Assembly (NCBI RefSeq): GCF_018139145.2
Contig: NC_059477.1
Coordinates: forward strand, 44,569,600 to 44,633,599
DNA length: 64,000 bases
Source of the DNA: Gymnogyps californianus
Taxonomy: Eukaryota > Chordata > Aves > Accipitriformes > Cathartidae
Direction: 5' to 3'
A program made the translations under genes and the position numbers. Position 1 is the stretch's first letter. Each line of letters opens with the position of its first letter. Of the stretch, positions 1 to 13,500 are shown piece by piece. Below the pieces are notes generated by a model. It saw only the letters and a list, made by a program, of their open reading frames with translations, was not told where the DNA came from and searched no databases.

Positions 1-13
1 TTAACAAAGATTA

Positions 14-2330
14 ATCATAGAATCATAGAATATCTTCAGTTGGAAGGGACCCATAAGGATCATCGAGTCCAACTTCCTGCTCCTTGCAGGACTACCTAAA
101 ACTAAACCATATGACTAAGAGCATCGTCCAGACGCTCCTTGAACTCCGACAGGCTTGGTGCCCTGACCACTTCCCTGGGGAGCCTGTTCCAGTGACTGAC
201 CACCCTCTCAGTGAAGAACCTTTTCCTAATGTCCAACCTGAACTTCCCTGATGCAGCTTCCTTCCATTTCCTCGTGTCCTGTCGCTGGTCACCAGAGAGA
301 GGAGATCAGCGCCTCCCCCTCCGCTGCCCCCCTTGAGGAAGCTGTAGACTGCGATGAGGGCACCTCTCAGCCTTCTCTTCCAAACTGAACAAACCAAGTG
401 ACCTCAGCCGCTCCTCGTAAGTCTTCCCCTCAAGACCCTCCACCATCTTGGTTGTCCTCCTCTGGACATACTCTAATAGTCTGATGTCCTTATATTGAGG
501 AGCCCAAAACTGCACACTGTACTCGAGGTGGGGCCACACCAGTGCAGTGCAGAGTGGGACAATCACCCCCCTCAACCGGCTAGCAGTGCTGTGCTTGATG
601 CAACCCAGGACACGGCTGGCTCTTTTGGCTACCAGGGCACACTGCTGACTCATATTCAACTTGCCATCAACCCAAACCCCTAGATCTCCTTCCACGGGGC
701 TGCTCTCAAGCCTCTCATCCCCCAATTTGTATATATAACCAGGACTACCCCGTCGCAGGTGGAGAATCTGACACTTGCTCTTGTTAAATTTCATACAGTT
801 GGTGACTGCCCAGCTCTCTAGTCTGTCCAGATCTCTCTAAGGCCTCTCTACACTCGAGGGAGGCCACAGCTCCTCCTAGTTTAGTATCGTCAGCAAACTT
901 AACTTAATGTACATTCGATTCCTGCATCCAGATCGTTTATAAAAACACTAACGAGCACAGGCCCTAAAATTGAGCCCTGGGGAACCCCACTGGTGACTGC
1001 CCACCAGCCTGATGTGACCCCATTTATTAAAACTCTTTGAGCCCAACCCATCAGCCAGTTCTTCACCCAACGTATTATGCACTTGCTAGCAGTATGCTGG
1101 ACATGTTGTCCAGAAGGATACTGTGAGAGACAGTATCAAAAGCTTTGCTAAAAATCAAAAACATCCACATCTACTGGCTTCCCTTGGTCAACTCGATGGG
1201 TGACCTTGTCATAAAAGGAAATTAAGTTGGTTAAGCAGGAGTTTCCCCTCATGAACTCATGCTGGCTATGACCAATGACTGCATTGTCTCTCAAGTGTTT
1301 TTCAGTAATTCCCAGAATAACCTTCTCCATAATTTTACCAGGCACTGAAGTGAGACTGACAGGCCTGTAACTACCAGGGTCTTCCTTCTTTCCCTTCCTG
1401 AAAATTAGGACAGCATTTGCCAGCTTCCAGTTGACTGGGACCTCTCCAGATTCCCAAGACCATTGAAAAATAATGGAGAGAGGTCCCGCAATAACACCAG
1501 CCAGCTCCTTCAGTACCCTGGGATGAACCCCATCAGGCCCCATAGCCTTATGCGCATCCAGCTGGAGCAGCAAGTCTCCAACACGTGCAGGGTCGGCTGG
1601 GAGTTCATCATCCCCCCAGTCACAGTCTTCCAACACAGGGCTCCAGGGGTTCCAGGGCCCATCATCGGTGTTAAAGACAAAGGCAAAGGCAGCATTAAAT
1701 GCCTCTGCTTTTTCTACGTCCCTATTTGTGAGGTGACCGACCTCATCAAGTCACGAAGCAATGTTATCTCTAATCCTCCTTTTGCTGTTAACATATTTTA
1801 AAAAGCCCTTTTTGTTGTCCTTCACAGTACTAGCCAGCTTGAACTCTAATCAAGCTTTGGCCGCACAGTGGCAAACAGCATCCCAATAGTCCTCCCATGT
1901 CGCCCGGCCTTGCTTCCCATGTCCATATACTTTCCTTTTCCGCCTAAGTTCTAGAAGATCCCTGCTCAGCCAAGCCGGCCTTCTGCCCCGCTTGCTCGAC
2001 TTCCCACACTTTGGAATTGCCTGCTCCTGCGCTCTTAAGAGGTGGATCTTAAAAGTGACCAGCATTCATTTGAAGCCAATACCTTCAAAAGCAGATTCCC
2101 TTCAGCAGCCCCAAGTCTGCTCTCCCCATAGCCAGGGTCAAAGTTTTGCTGGCAGTTTTTCTCCTATCGCCAACGATTTGAAACTCAACTACTTCGTGGT
2201 CACTGTGACCAAGACAGCCACCAATCACCACTTTGCCCCCGAGTCCCTCTCTGTTTACAAACAAGAAATCTAGGAGGGCACCTTTCCTAGTTGGCTTAAG
2301 AGTTAACCCTGAAATTCTTCCTTGCACTGA
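14..2330 (-). mobile_element. Long CR1 LINE, 5'-truncated and degenerate
   Basis: This 2.3-kb minus-strand CR1 contains, in order, the end of the endonuclease domain (KGALLDFLFVNREG and GHSDHEVVEF, 2100-2320), the linker (GRRPAWLSRDL, about 1990), reverse-transcriptase fingers (KAMGPDGVHPRVLKELAG and SYRPVSLTS, 1330-1560), an FADDTK catalytic box (about 880-900) and the C-terminal region (306-794). Several frameshifts and stops separate these pieces, so it is a dead copy. The 3' end has the usual short tandem ATTCTATG-like repeats at about 14-30. Confidence 0.92.
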
Positions 2331-4116
2331 CGTATTATTCAGTTTTTCTTTGTTTTGGTCTGCCACTTTCATTTAAATTTCTGAACATATCTACAAGAAA
2401 AGTTTTAACAATTTCTCTGACAACTAGATGCTATAACAAGGGTTATTTTACTTCAATCTCTTAGCTATCTGTACTTTATTTATAAAAGTGTCAGGATATA
2501 GAAATAAAAAAAGTCTCAGGATATAGAAAAATATATAAAAAGTAAAATAAAAAAACTTAGCAATTATGTTTTAGCATTGATAGTCCCCCTTAAGATAATA
2601 TCAGGGTTAAAACTGAAGACAGCCTCAGGATTAAGATGTAAATTAGTTTATCATGGTCTAATAAAAGTTTCATCAATCATACTGTACAGCTCTGGTTTTA
2701 TCATCAATGCTATTCCATCATGTACTTTTTTTTAGATTTTTTTTTTAACCATCTATAATGCAACATAAACTACTGTATTATTTCAAACCAATGAAGCTAA
2801 AAAAGTGTAAGTTGTTTTAGCTAGTAACATTTCATTTACTGCAGTGTAACCTGAATAAGCAGGATGTTGTATTCCTGTACGACAGGCTTTTTCTCAAGCC
2901 ACCTCAGCCACGAACATAAGCAACGTGGTTACAACTGCTTTTTAAGGCAAAGCTATAGACTTTTCCCTCATTTCCTTCTGCAACCTTCTAATGAAATTGA
3001 GACCTCTCAACTGGTTATAAGAACAAGTTGTATTACAAAAACACTATTACATTAGCTTAAGAGCAGGGAAACTTCAGTGTCTTTCATGTGATAGTATGGC
3101 TAAGAGTAAAATTTAACTAGTTAAAGGCCTGATTAGTCGACTCAATGAAAATATTTTCATGGATTTTGGGTTAGGTTGTGCCAATAGGGACTACCAGTGT
3201 TTCTTGAATATTTTTTCCCCCTCTAAGTAAAGTATCTAGAGTTCCTTAACTTATAAGCAAAGTAATAATTTGAATTATGAAAAACATTTCCATTTTGCAG
3301 TACTTTAAAAGGAACAGTTTAATTCAGTTGCCCAACAAACACCCAATTTAATAGCACAGAATGTGTATTTAATCTTTAGCATTAATCCTCATAATAACCA
3401 AGTGTTATTAGGTCCTTTTGTGATATACTAGATTTATATAAATGAAAGCAGTCACCAGAATAAGAAGCACTCATCATAAGGAAAGGGCAGCTATTTTGAA
3501 AATAGTCTTATTTTCAGAAACAAAACAGAACAAAAAAATCTAGATGCTTAGATGATCAGCATTAAAAGAAGCCTGAAATTTTGGAAAGTGAAATCAACCA
3601 GGTTTTTGTTATCAGCTTAATGTCACTGCGTTCAAAAAAGAAAACAAGTTAAATAACTAGATTCAGAGATGGACAAAGTAAAATGATTGTACACAAAATT
3701 ACACATATGCATGTAGGACTTTAGGCTTCTCTATCACTTGGCTCAGAATTTCTGACAGACATTTTTAGTAAAACAAAACAAGATATGATGCATCTATTTT
3801 CTGTAGCGCAGCAGTACTTTCTACTGAAGGAGAAAAAAATAAAATTATTAAGGCATAATAATCCTATTTGCTTGGTTTCATCGTGGTCCAAATCTAGAAT
3901 CATCTACAAAATCCGCAAGTTCTAAGAAGCCTGGACTGGAATAAGATGTGTATTTTTACCTCTGGATAAGTATTGAGGAAAACCTGTTCAGCAAGTCTGA
4001 CAAGTCAGTATGATAAAGTCCTTACTCTTCTTACACACTTGAACACTGTGAAGAAGAGAAAATAAAACTTCTTTTCCAATACTACGGACTCTGAAGCGAC
4101 TATGCAATTAGTGGCT

Positions 4117-4358
4117 TCTTGCTCAGAATCACTGAGGATGGAAGAGACCTCTTGAGATCCAGTCCTCATCCCCGTCTGTGTCCTGTCCCCACCCCAGCAG
4201 TATCAGCTACAGCAGGCTGCAACTCCACAGCACACCTGGGCAATCTGTGCCAGTGTTCAACCATCACCCTCAAAGTAGAAAAGTTTTTCTTAAGTTTAAA
4301 CAGAATTTACTGTATTTCAATTTGTGCCTATCGCTTCTTGTCCTGCCACTGCCATGTA
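4117..4358 (-). mobile_element. CR1 3' fragment near the exon 18 donor
   Basis: The plus strand reads CAGAATCACTGAGGATGGAA, the diverged complement of a CR1 3' end, followed by words of the CR1 C-terminal coding region. It ends about 105 bases from the donor of BAZ2B exon 18. It is considerably diverged, so it is an older copy. Confidence 0.75.
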
Positions 4359-4463
4359 TACAAATTAAATTATACATACAGGTACATCAAAGACACTGCT
4401 CTTCTACAGATCACCGCAGAATGAAACCATGAAAACTTCAAACTTTCAGAGGTTAATACTCAC

Positions 4464-4529
4464 TTCTGCTTTTTTACGTGCTTCCATGGCTTTCATAAGC
4501 ATCATATGTTGTCTTCTCCTTTCTCGTTC
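4464..4529 (-). CDS. BAZ2B: BAZ2B coding exon 18, coiled coil (residues 1011-1032), last exon in window
   Basis: The acceptor is CTTCAATAG and the donor GCAGAA|GTGAGT; 66 nt, phase 0 at both ends. It encodes [20 protein letters not shown] followed by AE, identical to human as recalled. The following human segment (EKERLKQ) is not found in 1-4463, so the next exon must be outside. Confidence 0.95.
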
Positions 4530-7500
4530 CTATTGAAGCAGGTAAGATTAGAACAAAACTAATCCACATTTTCAAAGCGGTAAAAAAGCTGAGTAACAAA
4601 TTTAGCATTAATAGACAAGTCACAGTAAATACTAAATATAGGACAAGAATGGCCAAGTCTGTGCATGTTTTAGTTCAGGTTTAGAAAGCAAATACAAGAA
4701 CAATCAAAAGCAAAAAGGTAAAGCAATGAACATGGAGACAGTGTAAAAAAGAAGCATACAGATTTACTTATGGTCAGTTGTGATGCTCCTTCATAAGCTG
4801 GCAGAACAAAAAGCATAATGGTTGGCTGGAACAGGTCAGTTACCTTACATCTGCTATTATGGAACTTGCGATTTACTTCTTCAATAGCCAATTCAGCAGA
4901 AATTTTAAACTGGTCATTTTCAAACATTGCAAATATTAACATTTTTGTAACCAAGCAACAAATTAATATGATTAATTTTCTCAGCTCTAGATCAGTTTTA
5001 ATCAAGCTAGTGGTGGCGCATATACATACGCAACGACGGTTGCATTTACTGATGCCTGTCCCTCAATAAATTATGTCAGTAACTTCAAATGCATTAAGGA
5101 GCTGTATTCTAGAGCACTAAGTATGGGGTTCTTGCATTAAGAGCTATAGAGTAAATCTTGGCCCCAGTAAAGGCTACAGGAATTTTATCATCTAATTCAG
5201 TGAGGCTAGGATTACATTCTAATGTTTCACTGTATACTTATAACATTATGTATTGACCACCGACTGAAAGCTAATTTCCTCAGTACCATACAAACTTAGG
5301 AAAGACATCATCCCGATTTCTAAAATAGTTAATTCAAATTGTATTTAAAACATCTGGATTCATTCCCAGTGAATGGGACAAGGCTTGCAAAAGTTATCAA
5401 AATGCCCACCTATTAATTTTGCATTAATTAATCCCTGATTTTATACAGTAGTCCAATTTCTATTGGGACATCAGTAACATAGATTTCTGGTTAAAAATCT
5501 CATTTATTTATTGCCATGTTCAATTTATACACATGTTCAAGACATGTCTTTTTTTTTTTCCTTAACAGACAAGACAAGCAGATGTATGCAATGCACTGTG
5601 CTGTAAAGCCATGCAGCAGTATGTAATATGACAGCAGCCAGTGCTACATTTTATGCATTGCTATGACAACCATATCACAACCAAATCACAATGCGGTGTT
5701 AGATGTACAAAAATAAACATACCCATACCATATCTAGTCTATGCCTCTCCAACTCCTGGTAGAAAGAGTTGGCACAACATTATGAAACAGAAATCACAAA
5801 GTCATAAAACCACTTTATAATCCCCCAAGAGACCCCAATACCAAAGCAAAGCAACAAATCATCAGGTGAAAGAAAATGTGTGCAGGAATCAAATCCAGAA
5901 ATTTAAAAAGGCCATATTTTGAAGATTCCGACCCTCCCCCCGCCCCCCCCCCCCCCATATAGCTTAAGTAGTAGTTCACAATTGGCATTCTGTCTGTTTG
6001 GTCAAGTGAATGTATACCAACCTGGTGTTTCAGAAGAACAGCTTGCTGCCTTCGCATCTCTTTTTCCTAAAACAAAAGAACAAAAATGTATTTAAAATAT
6101 CTATCAAAATTTACTTACCAAGCTGCACATTTTTGCCACACTAAAACAGCACATCTGAATTAAATTCTTACTTCCCCGCCCCCCCATAAACTGACCACAG
6201 AGAACTATACATGGCATATGTGACAGCAAGTCTATTGAGTTGGGAGTTCCATGTTAAAATACACCAAGAATGCCAAAGCAGTAATAGAAGTACACATATA
6301 AACTGTATTTTCCAACGTTTGTAAAAGAGTTCTGTAGTCTTGTATACATACAGTCCAGAAAAGACCATGTTAAGAAGCAACAAAGTTTTTTGATACAGTG
6401 TACTTAAAAGAATATTGTGAATAATATTACTGCACGAGCATTTTAAGTTATGCAAACCAAGTGTCAAGTAAGCAAAACTCATGGTAATGGCACACAAAAA
6501 AGTACTGTATATATTCATCTGTGTGTGTGTGTGTATGTATGAATGTGTGTGTGCATGTCACATACACAAACTTCTCTCTGTTTATGCTTCATGTATTTAT
6601 ATAGACATAGGTACACATTATTCATATGCCATCTCTATTTACAGTTTCATTATCAATGCATATTCTTCCAAATTTACTGCTTTTATACATCAACATATAT
6701 TATGCACAATAACACAGTTCTTGTTTCTGGAGCTCCTCTAAACTAACCTTTATTCGTTTTTCGGCCTCCAATAATTTGGCATTTGCTGCTTCTTCCTTCT
6801 TTTTCTTTTTTGCCTGTGCATGCAAAACAGGTCACACAACAGCACCATCACAACTTGAAAATAATCTGACTAGAAATAAAGTTACGTGCCTTTGAAAGTT
6901 CAAAACATCATCACATATCGTGTACATTGCAACAGATTTCTTCCCCAATGCAGCTTTCATAATCAATCAATTCACAATTCATTTACTTTTTAAAAATTAG
7001 GCCAGAATTTCAAGTCCCACTCAAAATTGCTTCACCTGGCTATTATAACTAAGAAAGTAAGTATACACAGAAACAATGAAATAAAAATGGCAAGAGATTA
7101 CAATTAATTCTTCCATGAATGGAGACTTGAAAACTAGCAATCTATCTTTGCTAGTATACTAGCAAACTAGTATACCAGGATATTCTAGTATATATATGAA
7201 CTTAGTATTTTAAATCCACTGCACTTCATACAGAGCAGAGCGTGACACTGCTTTAACATCCTATTATTGCAAACTTGTTTTCTAACAAAGGAATAGTTAT
7301 GCTGTTAACTTTAGCAAATACAAGACTATTTGTGTAGAAAGTCGGGAACTCAAGTGAACATTTGCAAGATTTGCGTTGCAGTTAATAGATTTTTTTTTTT
7401 TAAGAAAAATATTTTACGACATGTTTTTGAATGGCCTTTGGAAGTGCAGGTTGTTAGAGCTGTTATATTTAGTTACGTTCCTAACTGCATCTGTGACTAT

Positions 7501-10500
7501 TAAAATACAACATTCTTTAAAACAGCAACACAAAAATTGTATTTGAGCCATTATTTTTACCTCTAAAATTTGCTGAGCTCGAAGTTCTTTCTCCATTCTG
7601 ATTTGCTGGATTCGCTTAATCTTTTCCTACAAGGAGAAGTTATTTCTTTTTAAAAAAATCAATATTGAGAAAGTAAATTTACTTTCATATTTAAAAAAAT
7701 GACCAAGTTTATACATATATACTTTTTGTTATCGAGTCTCATACCCATTGTAGTCAATTGTTCCCATATAACAACGTATGTTTAGAATTTTTACTAGCAT
7801 CAGAAGATGTCTGGTATAACCCTGAAGGAACCAACACTTAGTTATGCATAGGTGCTCATGTTTAAGTTGTCACAGTATTTTTTTTTTTTTTTTTTTTAAA
7901 AACAGCTTTAAGGGGACTAGATTAATGACAATGTAAGCTAGCAGCATTCAAATTCTAGCTGGCAATGGTGAAGCTATTTAGGAATGAATGGAAATGGGAG
8001 CTATGACATAAAAAACATGATGTTTTGATGTGATCTCCCTGAACAAGAAATATGGGGTTCTGTCAAACCACTATTTTCTGCCTTGGTTCTAGCAGCCTTT
8101 CAGTTCATTATGGTACCACGGGCCACATGGAAAATCTGAGTACCACGAAACCCCAAGCACATACTCTGTCAGCCAGTAATAGTCACCCACATGCAACCTG
8201 GATAAGATATTCAGTTAAGTATGCTTCAGTTTCTCCAGAGTTTTAAAGCATTCAGGTAATTGATGATGAGTTTGGATGCCTTAATATGTAGTTTAGGGGA
8301 CTGAGTTTTACACATGCTGAAGAGTGAAATAACAAAGAAAGTAACCGAAGCAGCAGCCACAGGTTTTCACAGCATGTGAAAACACATTTCAGCGTGTTTC
8401 ATCACGGTAAGAAGAAAATGATCAAGCTAAGCACTCCACAGATGGTTGCTGTGTAACTATATTCTAATTTATTCTTTTTCAGGAATTAGTTCCTAAAATC
8501 TGAGTAAAGTCTTATTACATTGAATTAGAAATGCAAACTTTGGGATTAGTTCACATTTCCTGTGCTGCATGCGTTTTGTCTGTTAAATCGTAATAACCCA
8601 AGCTCATATTGAAAATTTCTTAGCACATTATTTGAGGTTTTATTATCTCAAAAAAGCTGCAGTCACAGTGACTAGGAGGGGACCATTATGAAGAGAAGTG
8701 TCACAATACATCCAGCTGGACTTGCTGTAAAGTTTTAACAGCAAAACCCAGACCATGGAAAAGCCCTGCAAGCTGGGAGGCTGCAATCAGAAGCCTGAAA
8801 TGGAGCTCAATGCTCTTCTCTGAAACAGCAGATGTTTTCCCAACAGTGAGGGTAAAGCCCATCTGTATGGAAGACATTGTTTTCTTGTGAGCTGGTCTGA
8901 GACTCTAGAAGATGGACTACTCTAAAATTTTACTTTCTAGAGAACACACAGTGATGCATATACTTTATCAAAAAATAACTAAAACCAAAACCAAGCATCT
9001 AAGAAAAGATAATCTAAAATATTTAACAGAAAAGGAGCAATCACAGAAGAGAAAGACATACAAAATTTCCTGAAGAACAGAGCTCCAATACAAGAAGATC
9101 TCATTAGATCTTACAAACTTCAGGCAAATCTTACCAGCTCCTTAAACTGTTGATAAGTCCAGCATAAGACTACCTTATCCAGCAAATTAATTTGGGGGCC
9201 TTGTTTATACAGTGTTGAACTTTTATTTTGAACATGTAAAGCTCACACCATGGACCCTAAGTCTCTATTATCCCCCCTTATACTTTACAAACAAAACTGT
9301 ACAAAAGTTGAGGGTATGTACTATACTCTTTCAATTCCACAAAGGCCAGAGTTAATACAGAACAAACTTTTCTGTACAGATCAGAGTAAAGAAATATCTC
9401 AGAGAAGAAAAGAAGTATTCTACACGTTGGAATCATGAAAATTTTATCAGTTTATACATCAAGAAGGAATATGGTGATGATAAGCAAGTCTGGATTTGAT
9501 GTATTTGCCAATTAAGCAATTCTTGCTCCCTGCACACCTAAGAATGTAAGGACCACTTTATTATCATTGGGTGATGTGAACGGATACAATTCCAATGCTC
9601 TTTAAAAAAAGTCTGCGTTATTTGCCTTTCTTTAACAAGTACGGATTGCCTTCAGAAGTGGAAACTCTGAAGCTGTCACTATCTACAAAAGTTCAGAATG
9701 GTTGAGGTTGGAAGGGACCTCTGGAGGTCACCTTGTCCAACCCCCCTGCTCAAGCAGGGTCACCTAGAGCCAGTTACCCAGGACCATGTCCAGGCGGCTG
9801 TTGAAAATCTCTAAGGTGGGAGACTCCACAACCTCCCTGGGCCACCTGTGCCAGTGCTCAGTCACCGTCACGGTGACAAAGTGTTTCCTGATGTTCAGAG
9901 GGAACCCCCTGTGTTTGAGTTTGTGCCCACTGCCTCTTGTCCTGTCACTGGGCACCTCCGAAGAGAGCCTGGCTCCATCCTCTTTGCACCCTCCCTGCAG
10001 GTATTCGTACACCTTGGTGAGATCCCTCTGAGCCTTCTCTTCTCCAGGCTGAACAGTCCCAGCTCTCTCAGCCTTTCCTAGTAGTCACAGATGGCAGAGT
10101 GACAACTTCTAACCCACTTTCTACTATACTGAGCACTTTCTTCATGGAAAAGTCTAAACAGTTACAAACAAGCATTAATTGTTATCTGTTCCTGGGATAT
10201 TTAACGTAGTCTGCAGTAACATCAATTTTGGTTAACTACTTTAAAAAAAAAAAAAGTATGTTAGGTTTTAATATCTGGATTTCAAAGATGTGAAACGCCT
10301 TTATATTTTCATTGGCTTTTTTAACACCTCAGGATGCCACTTACAGGCAAAATAATGAGAGATCTGGTTTTCTAGTACTATTTCTAAGTGGTGGGATGAT
10401 GAGATCATACAAAGACACTGAGGTGCTGGAGCACGTCCAAAGAAGGGCAATGAAGGTGGTGAAGGGTCTAGAGCACAAGTCTTATGGAGAGCGGCTGAGG

Positions 10501-13500
10501 GAACTGGGGTTGTTTAGACTGGAGAAAAGGAGGCTCAGGGGAGACCTTATCGCTCTCTACAGCTACCTGAAAGGAGGCTGTAGCGAGGTGGGGGTCGGTC
10601 TCTTCTCCCAAGTAACAAGTGACAGGACGAGAGGAAATGGCCTGAAGTTGAGCCAGGGGAGGTTTAGATGGGATATTAGGAAAAATTTCTTTACTGAAAG
10701 GGTTGTCAAGCACTGGAACAGGCTGCCCAGGGAAGTCATGGAGTCACCATCTCTGCAGGTATTTAAAAGACGTGTAGATGTAGGACTGAGAGACATGGTT
10801 TAGTGGTGGACTTGGCAGTGTTAGGTTAAAGATTGGACTCGATCTTAAAGATCCTTTCCAACCTAAATGATTCTATGATTCTATTATTTCATCCTAATTA
10901 ATTGTTGTGAGACTAAAAAAAACCACAAACAAAATAAATCAAATACAGACATGTTTTGGTTTGCTAATTTCTCAATCTGAACATTAGATGTGAAGCTTCT
11001 ATAGAGATCTAAATACAACTCAGCTGCAAAATAAAATTACTCAACAGAGCCTAACACAACAGGTTGAAAAGGTGTACGTAGAGCTCAAAAAAACCCCTAA
11101 ACCATCTTTAGAAAAAAAACCAACTGAACTACAATATAAATAGAAACCAGTCTTGAGACTACAGTGAAGACACTGCACCACTGAAGAAACATTTTTCCTT
11201 GCAACAGACTTCAGCTTTATCCTGTATGAAAGGCATGAGGTATTTTAAATCAGTAAGTTAATGAAATGTCCCAAGAAGCTGATGCAGTGAATGCAGTGGA
11301 AGTCAAACCTGGAATCCTCTCTTCCCATGTCCAACTTCAAAATTTTACTTAGAGCCAAAAATACACATTACGTTACAAAGTAACACATCATCAAGTGCAA
11401 ATATTTATAGAATTTCATGGAAATTTCAGTAAAAGTTTCTATCACAAATAAAAGGTGTTGGTGTTAATAGTAAATGTTCATCCTTTCCATCTCCATATAT
11501 CCTTTTAATTTAAGACTATAAATACTACTATAATAAGAACACGAACACTGAACATAAAACAGTTAATTCAAACAATATTTAGACATTCTTTTTTAAAAAT
11601 AATTAAATGTACTATCTGTACTATGCATATACATACTAATTCACAGTAGGACAGGTTGAATTGGCCTACTGAAGTTAACTTTTCCTACTTTTAGAAGGCT
11701 CTATATACGTACTCTCTGCCACTGTAAGAGGGTAAAAACCTAAAGCAATAATGGTACTGAACACAAAAAAATGTCTTTTGACTGAAAGCCAAAAAATTTG
11801 TCCTTTGACTGCTACTAGATGAAGTATTCAATTTCTGTACTCTGTAGTAAGTTTCCTACTGAACAGAATTAATATAAAAAACCAACCACGGAAATATGTT
11901 TTTTGGATGCAAATTATTCTCTTTTTAAAATTTTCAGATTCCAAACATACATAACATTTCACTAATTTGTTAAAATCAGCTGTTAAAAAATTTAAAAGCC
12001 TGCTTCTGTAAGCACCTTCATTTGGTAAAGTTTGTAGGGGCTCACTTTTATTGGAAATATTTGCTATAACAGTATTTAACAATACTTGTATGTTTAAAAA
12101 CATGTATTAATTCACTGGCATACTGAGATACAAGCCTTCGCACACAACCTAAAATCACTGACAGCCAGCCAGGATCACTGAAGAAGCTAATTACACTATT
12201 CCAGTATTTACATAAACAGATATAACACTCTTTGTTTTCACAGAACCAAATAAAGGAAGACTGCATCACTGTACTTTAGCAGCAGTTTTTTAATTTCTTA
12301 CCGATATTGGCAAGTAATTACATATGTTGGGTGGCTTAAATCAACACAGACAAAATTGGGATGTCCTGACAACATGAACAACAACTATAGTTCAGAATTT
12401 TAAATAATATACACTGTGTGTTCTTTAAAACTGGATTTAAAACATTCACTTTGCAATCAGCATACTTAATAATTTACTAAATAATTAAAATACCCCTAAT
12501 TCAATAATTAAAAATATAATTTTAAGAGCTTATTTAGCAATCACATGAAGTTTACCTGCTGCTTCATTATCTTTATCTGCTCCTTTTGCTTTCGCTTTTC
12601 TTCAGCTGCCATAATAGCTAACAAACAAAAGCAAACAAAAATTAATATCAGCAGAACATGACAAGAGACAGCTAACTTTTCATTAATACTTTTCAAAATA
12701 ATCTGCTAGCATGCACAAACTTTCACAAGTAATACTTACCTTGCTGTTTTTTCGCTTCTTTGGCAGCTCGAGCTTGTTCCTGCTTCTGGAGTTTTCTCAG
12801 TAGCTTTATTTGTGCTGCTTGCCTAGCTATTTCTGTTACAAAAGGAAAATATTAAGTTCATAAAAACAGTGCTGTCCGACAATAACGATATAGCTCATAT
12901 TCCAGACATTTGCATGAGGTAAAGATAGACACAACAGTGGATTTGGTTTGCACACATTTATCTTGACAACATTTCACTATCAACTACCTTTAACAGTTTC
13001 TCACATATCAGTAACTACATCAACAGCGCAAATGAACATGGATACTTTCTACATAAAGGAAAACACTATTTTTGGAGAAAAAAATAACCTATTAAGTGAT
13101 AGCATCAGGCCAATAACGCTGCTTCATTTAAAAACTGGTTTCTTCCTTCTTTTTAAAGCAGAAAACATTTGTTTCAGTACTAAATCAACATTTTATTCAG
13201 AAAGCATGGAATTACTGTTTTCCTTATAAGTCACCTCATGTAATTAATCCTTTTTTAACAATGCAGTAAGAGCACACTCATCTGGGTCACACTTCTCTCT
13301 ACTGTGGCTACCTACAGCCAGTCACTCTTCTGCTAATCAGCAACTTCCTGAAGCATTCTACTACTTTAAGTGAGAAAATTTCTGAAATTTGGACGAACTG
13401 TGCAAGGACACACTGATGTAAGGAAGAAGGTAGCTGCAGGAAGGATTTTCTGTAGGTTGAATTCAGCTTGCTATTCAAACGACTGAGGTCCAGGACCTCT

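Larger units (their letters stand above)
1..4463 (-). other. BAZ2B: BAZ2B intron 18, beginning (continues past position 1)
   Basis: Starts at the exon 18 donor. It holds a CR1 3' fragment at 4117-4358 and a long CR1 at 14-2330. About 2340-4110 is AT-rich with nothing recognised. No further coding exon was found. Confidence 0.85.
7627..12555 (-). other. BAZ2B: BAZ2B intron 14 (4.9 kb)
   Basis: Contains CR1 copies at 9693-10089 (minus) and 10406-10888 (plus), about 320 bp apart and head to head, plus a 20-base T run at 7878-7897. Otherwise unremarkable. Confidence 0.85.

Noticed and set aside
1..4463. A further BAZ2B coil exon (expected start EKERLKQ)
   Set aside because: I searched both the CR1-free part and the rest by eye and found no matching codons with splice sites.
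10312..10803. A 163-codon plus-strand open frame
   Set aside because: From about 10406 on it is the C-terminal end of CR1 ORF2; the first 30 codons are intronic read-through.
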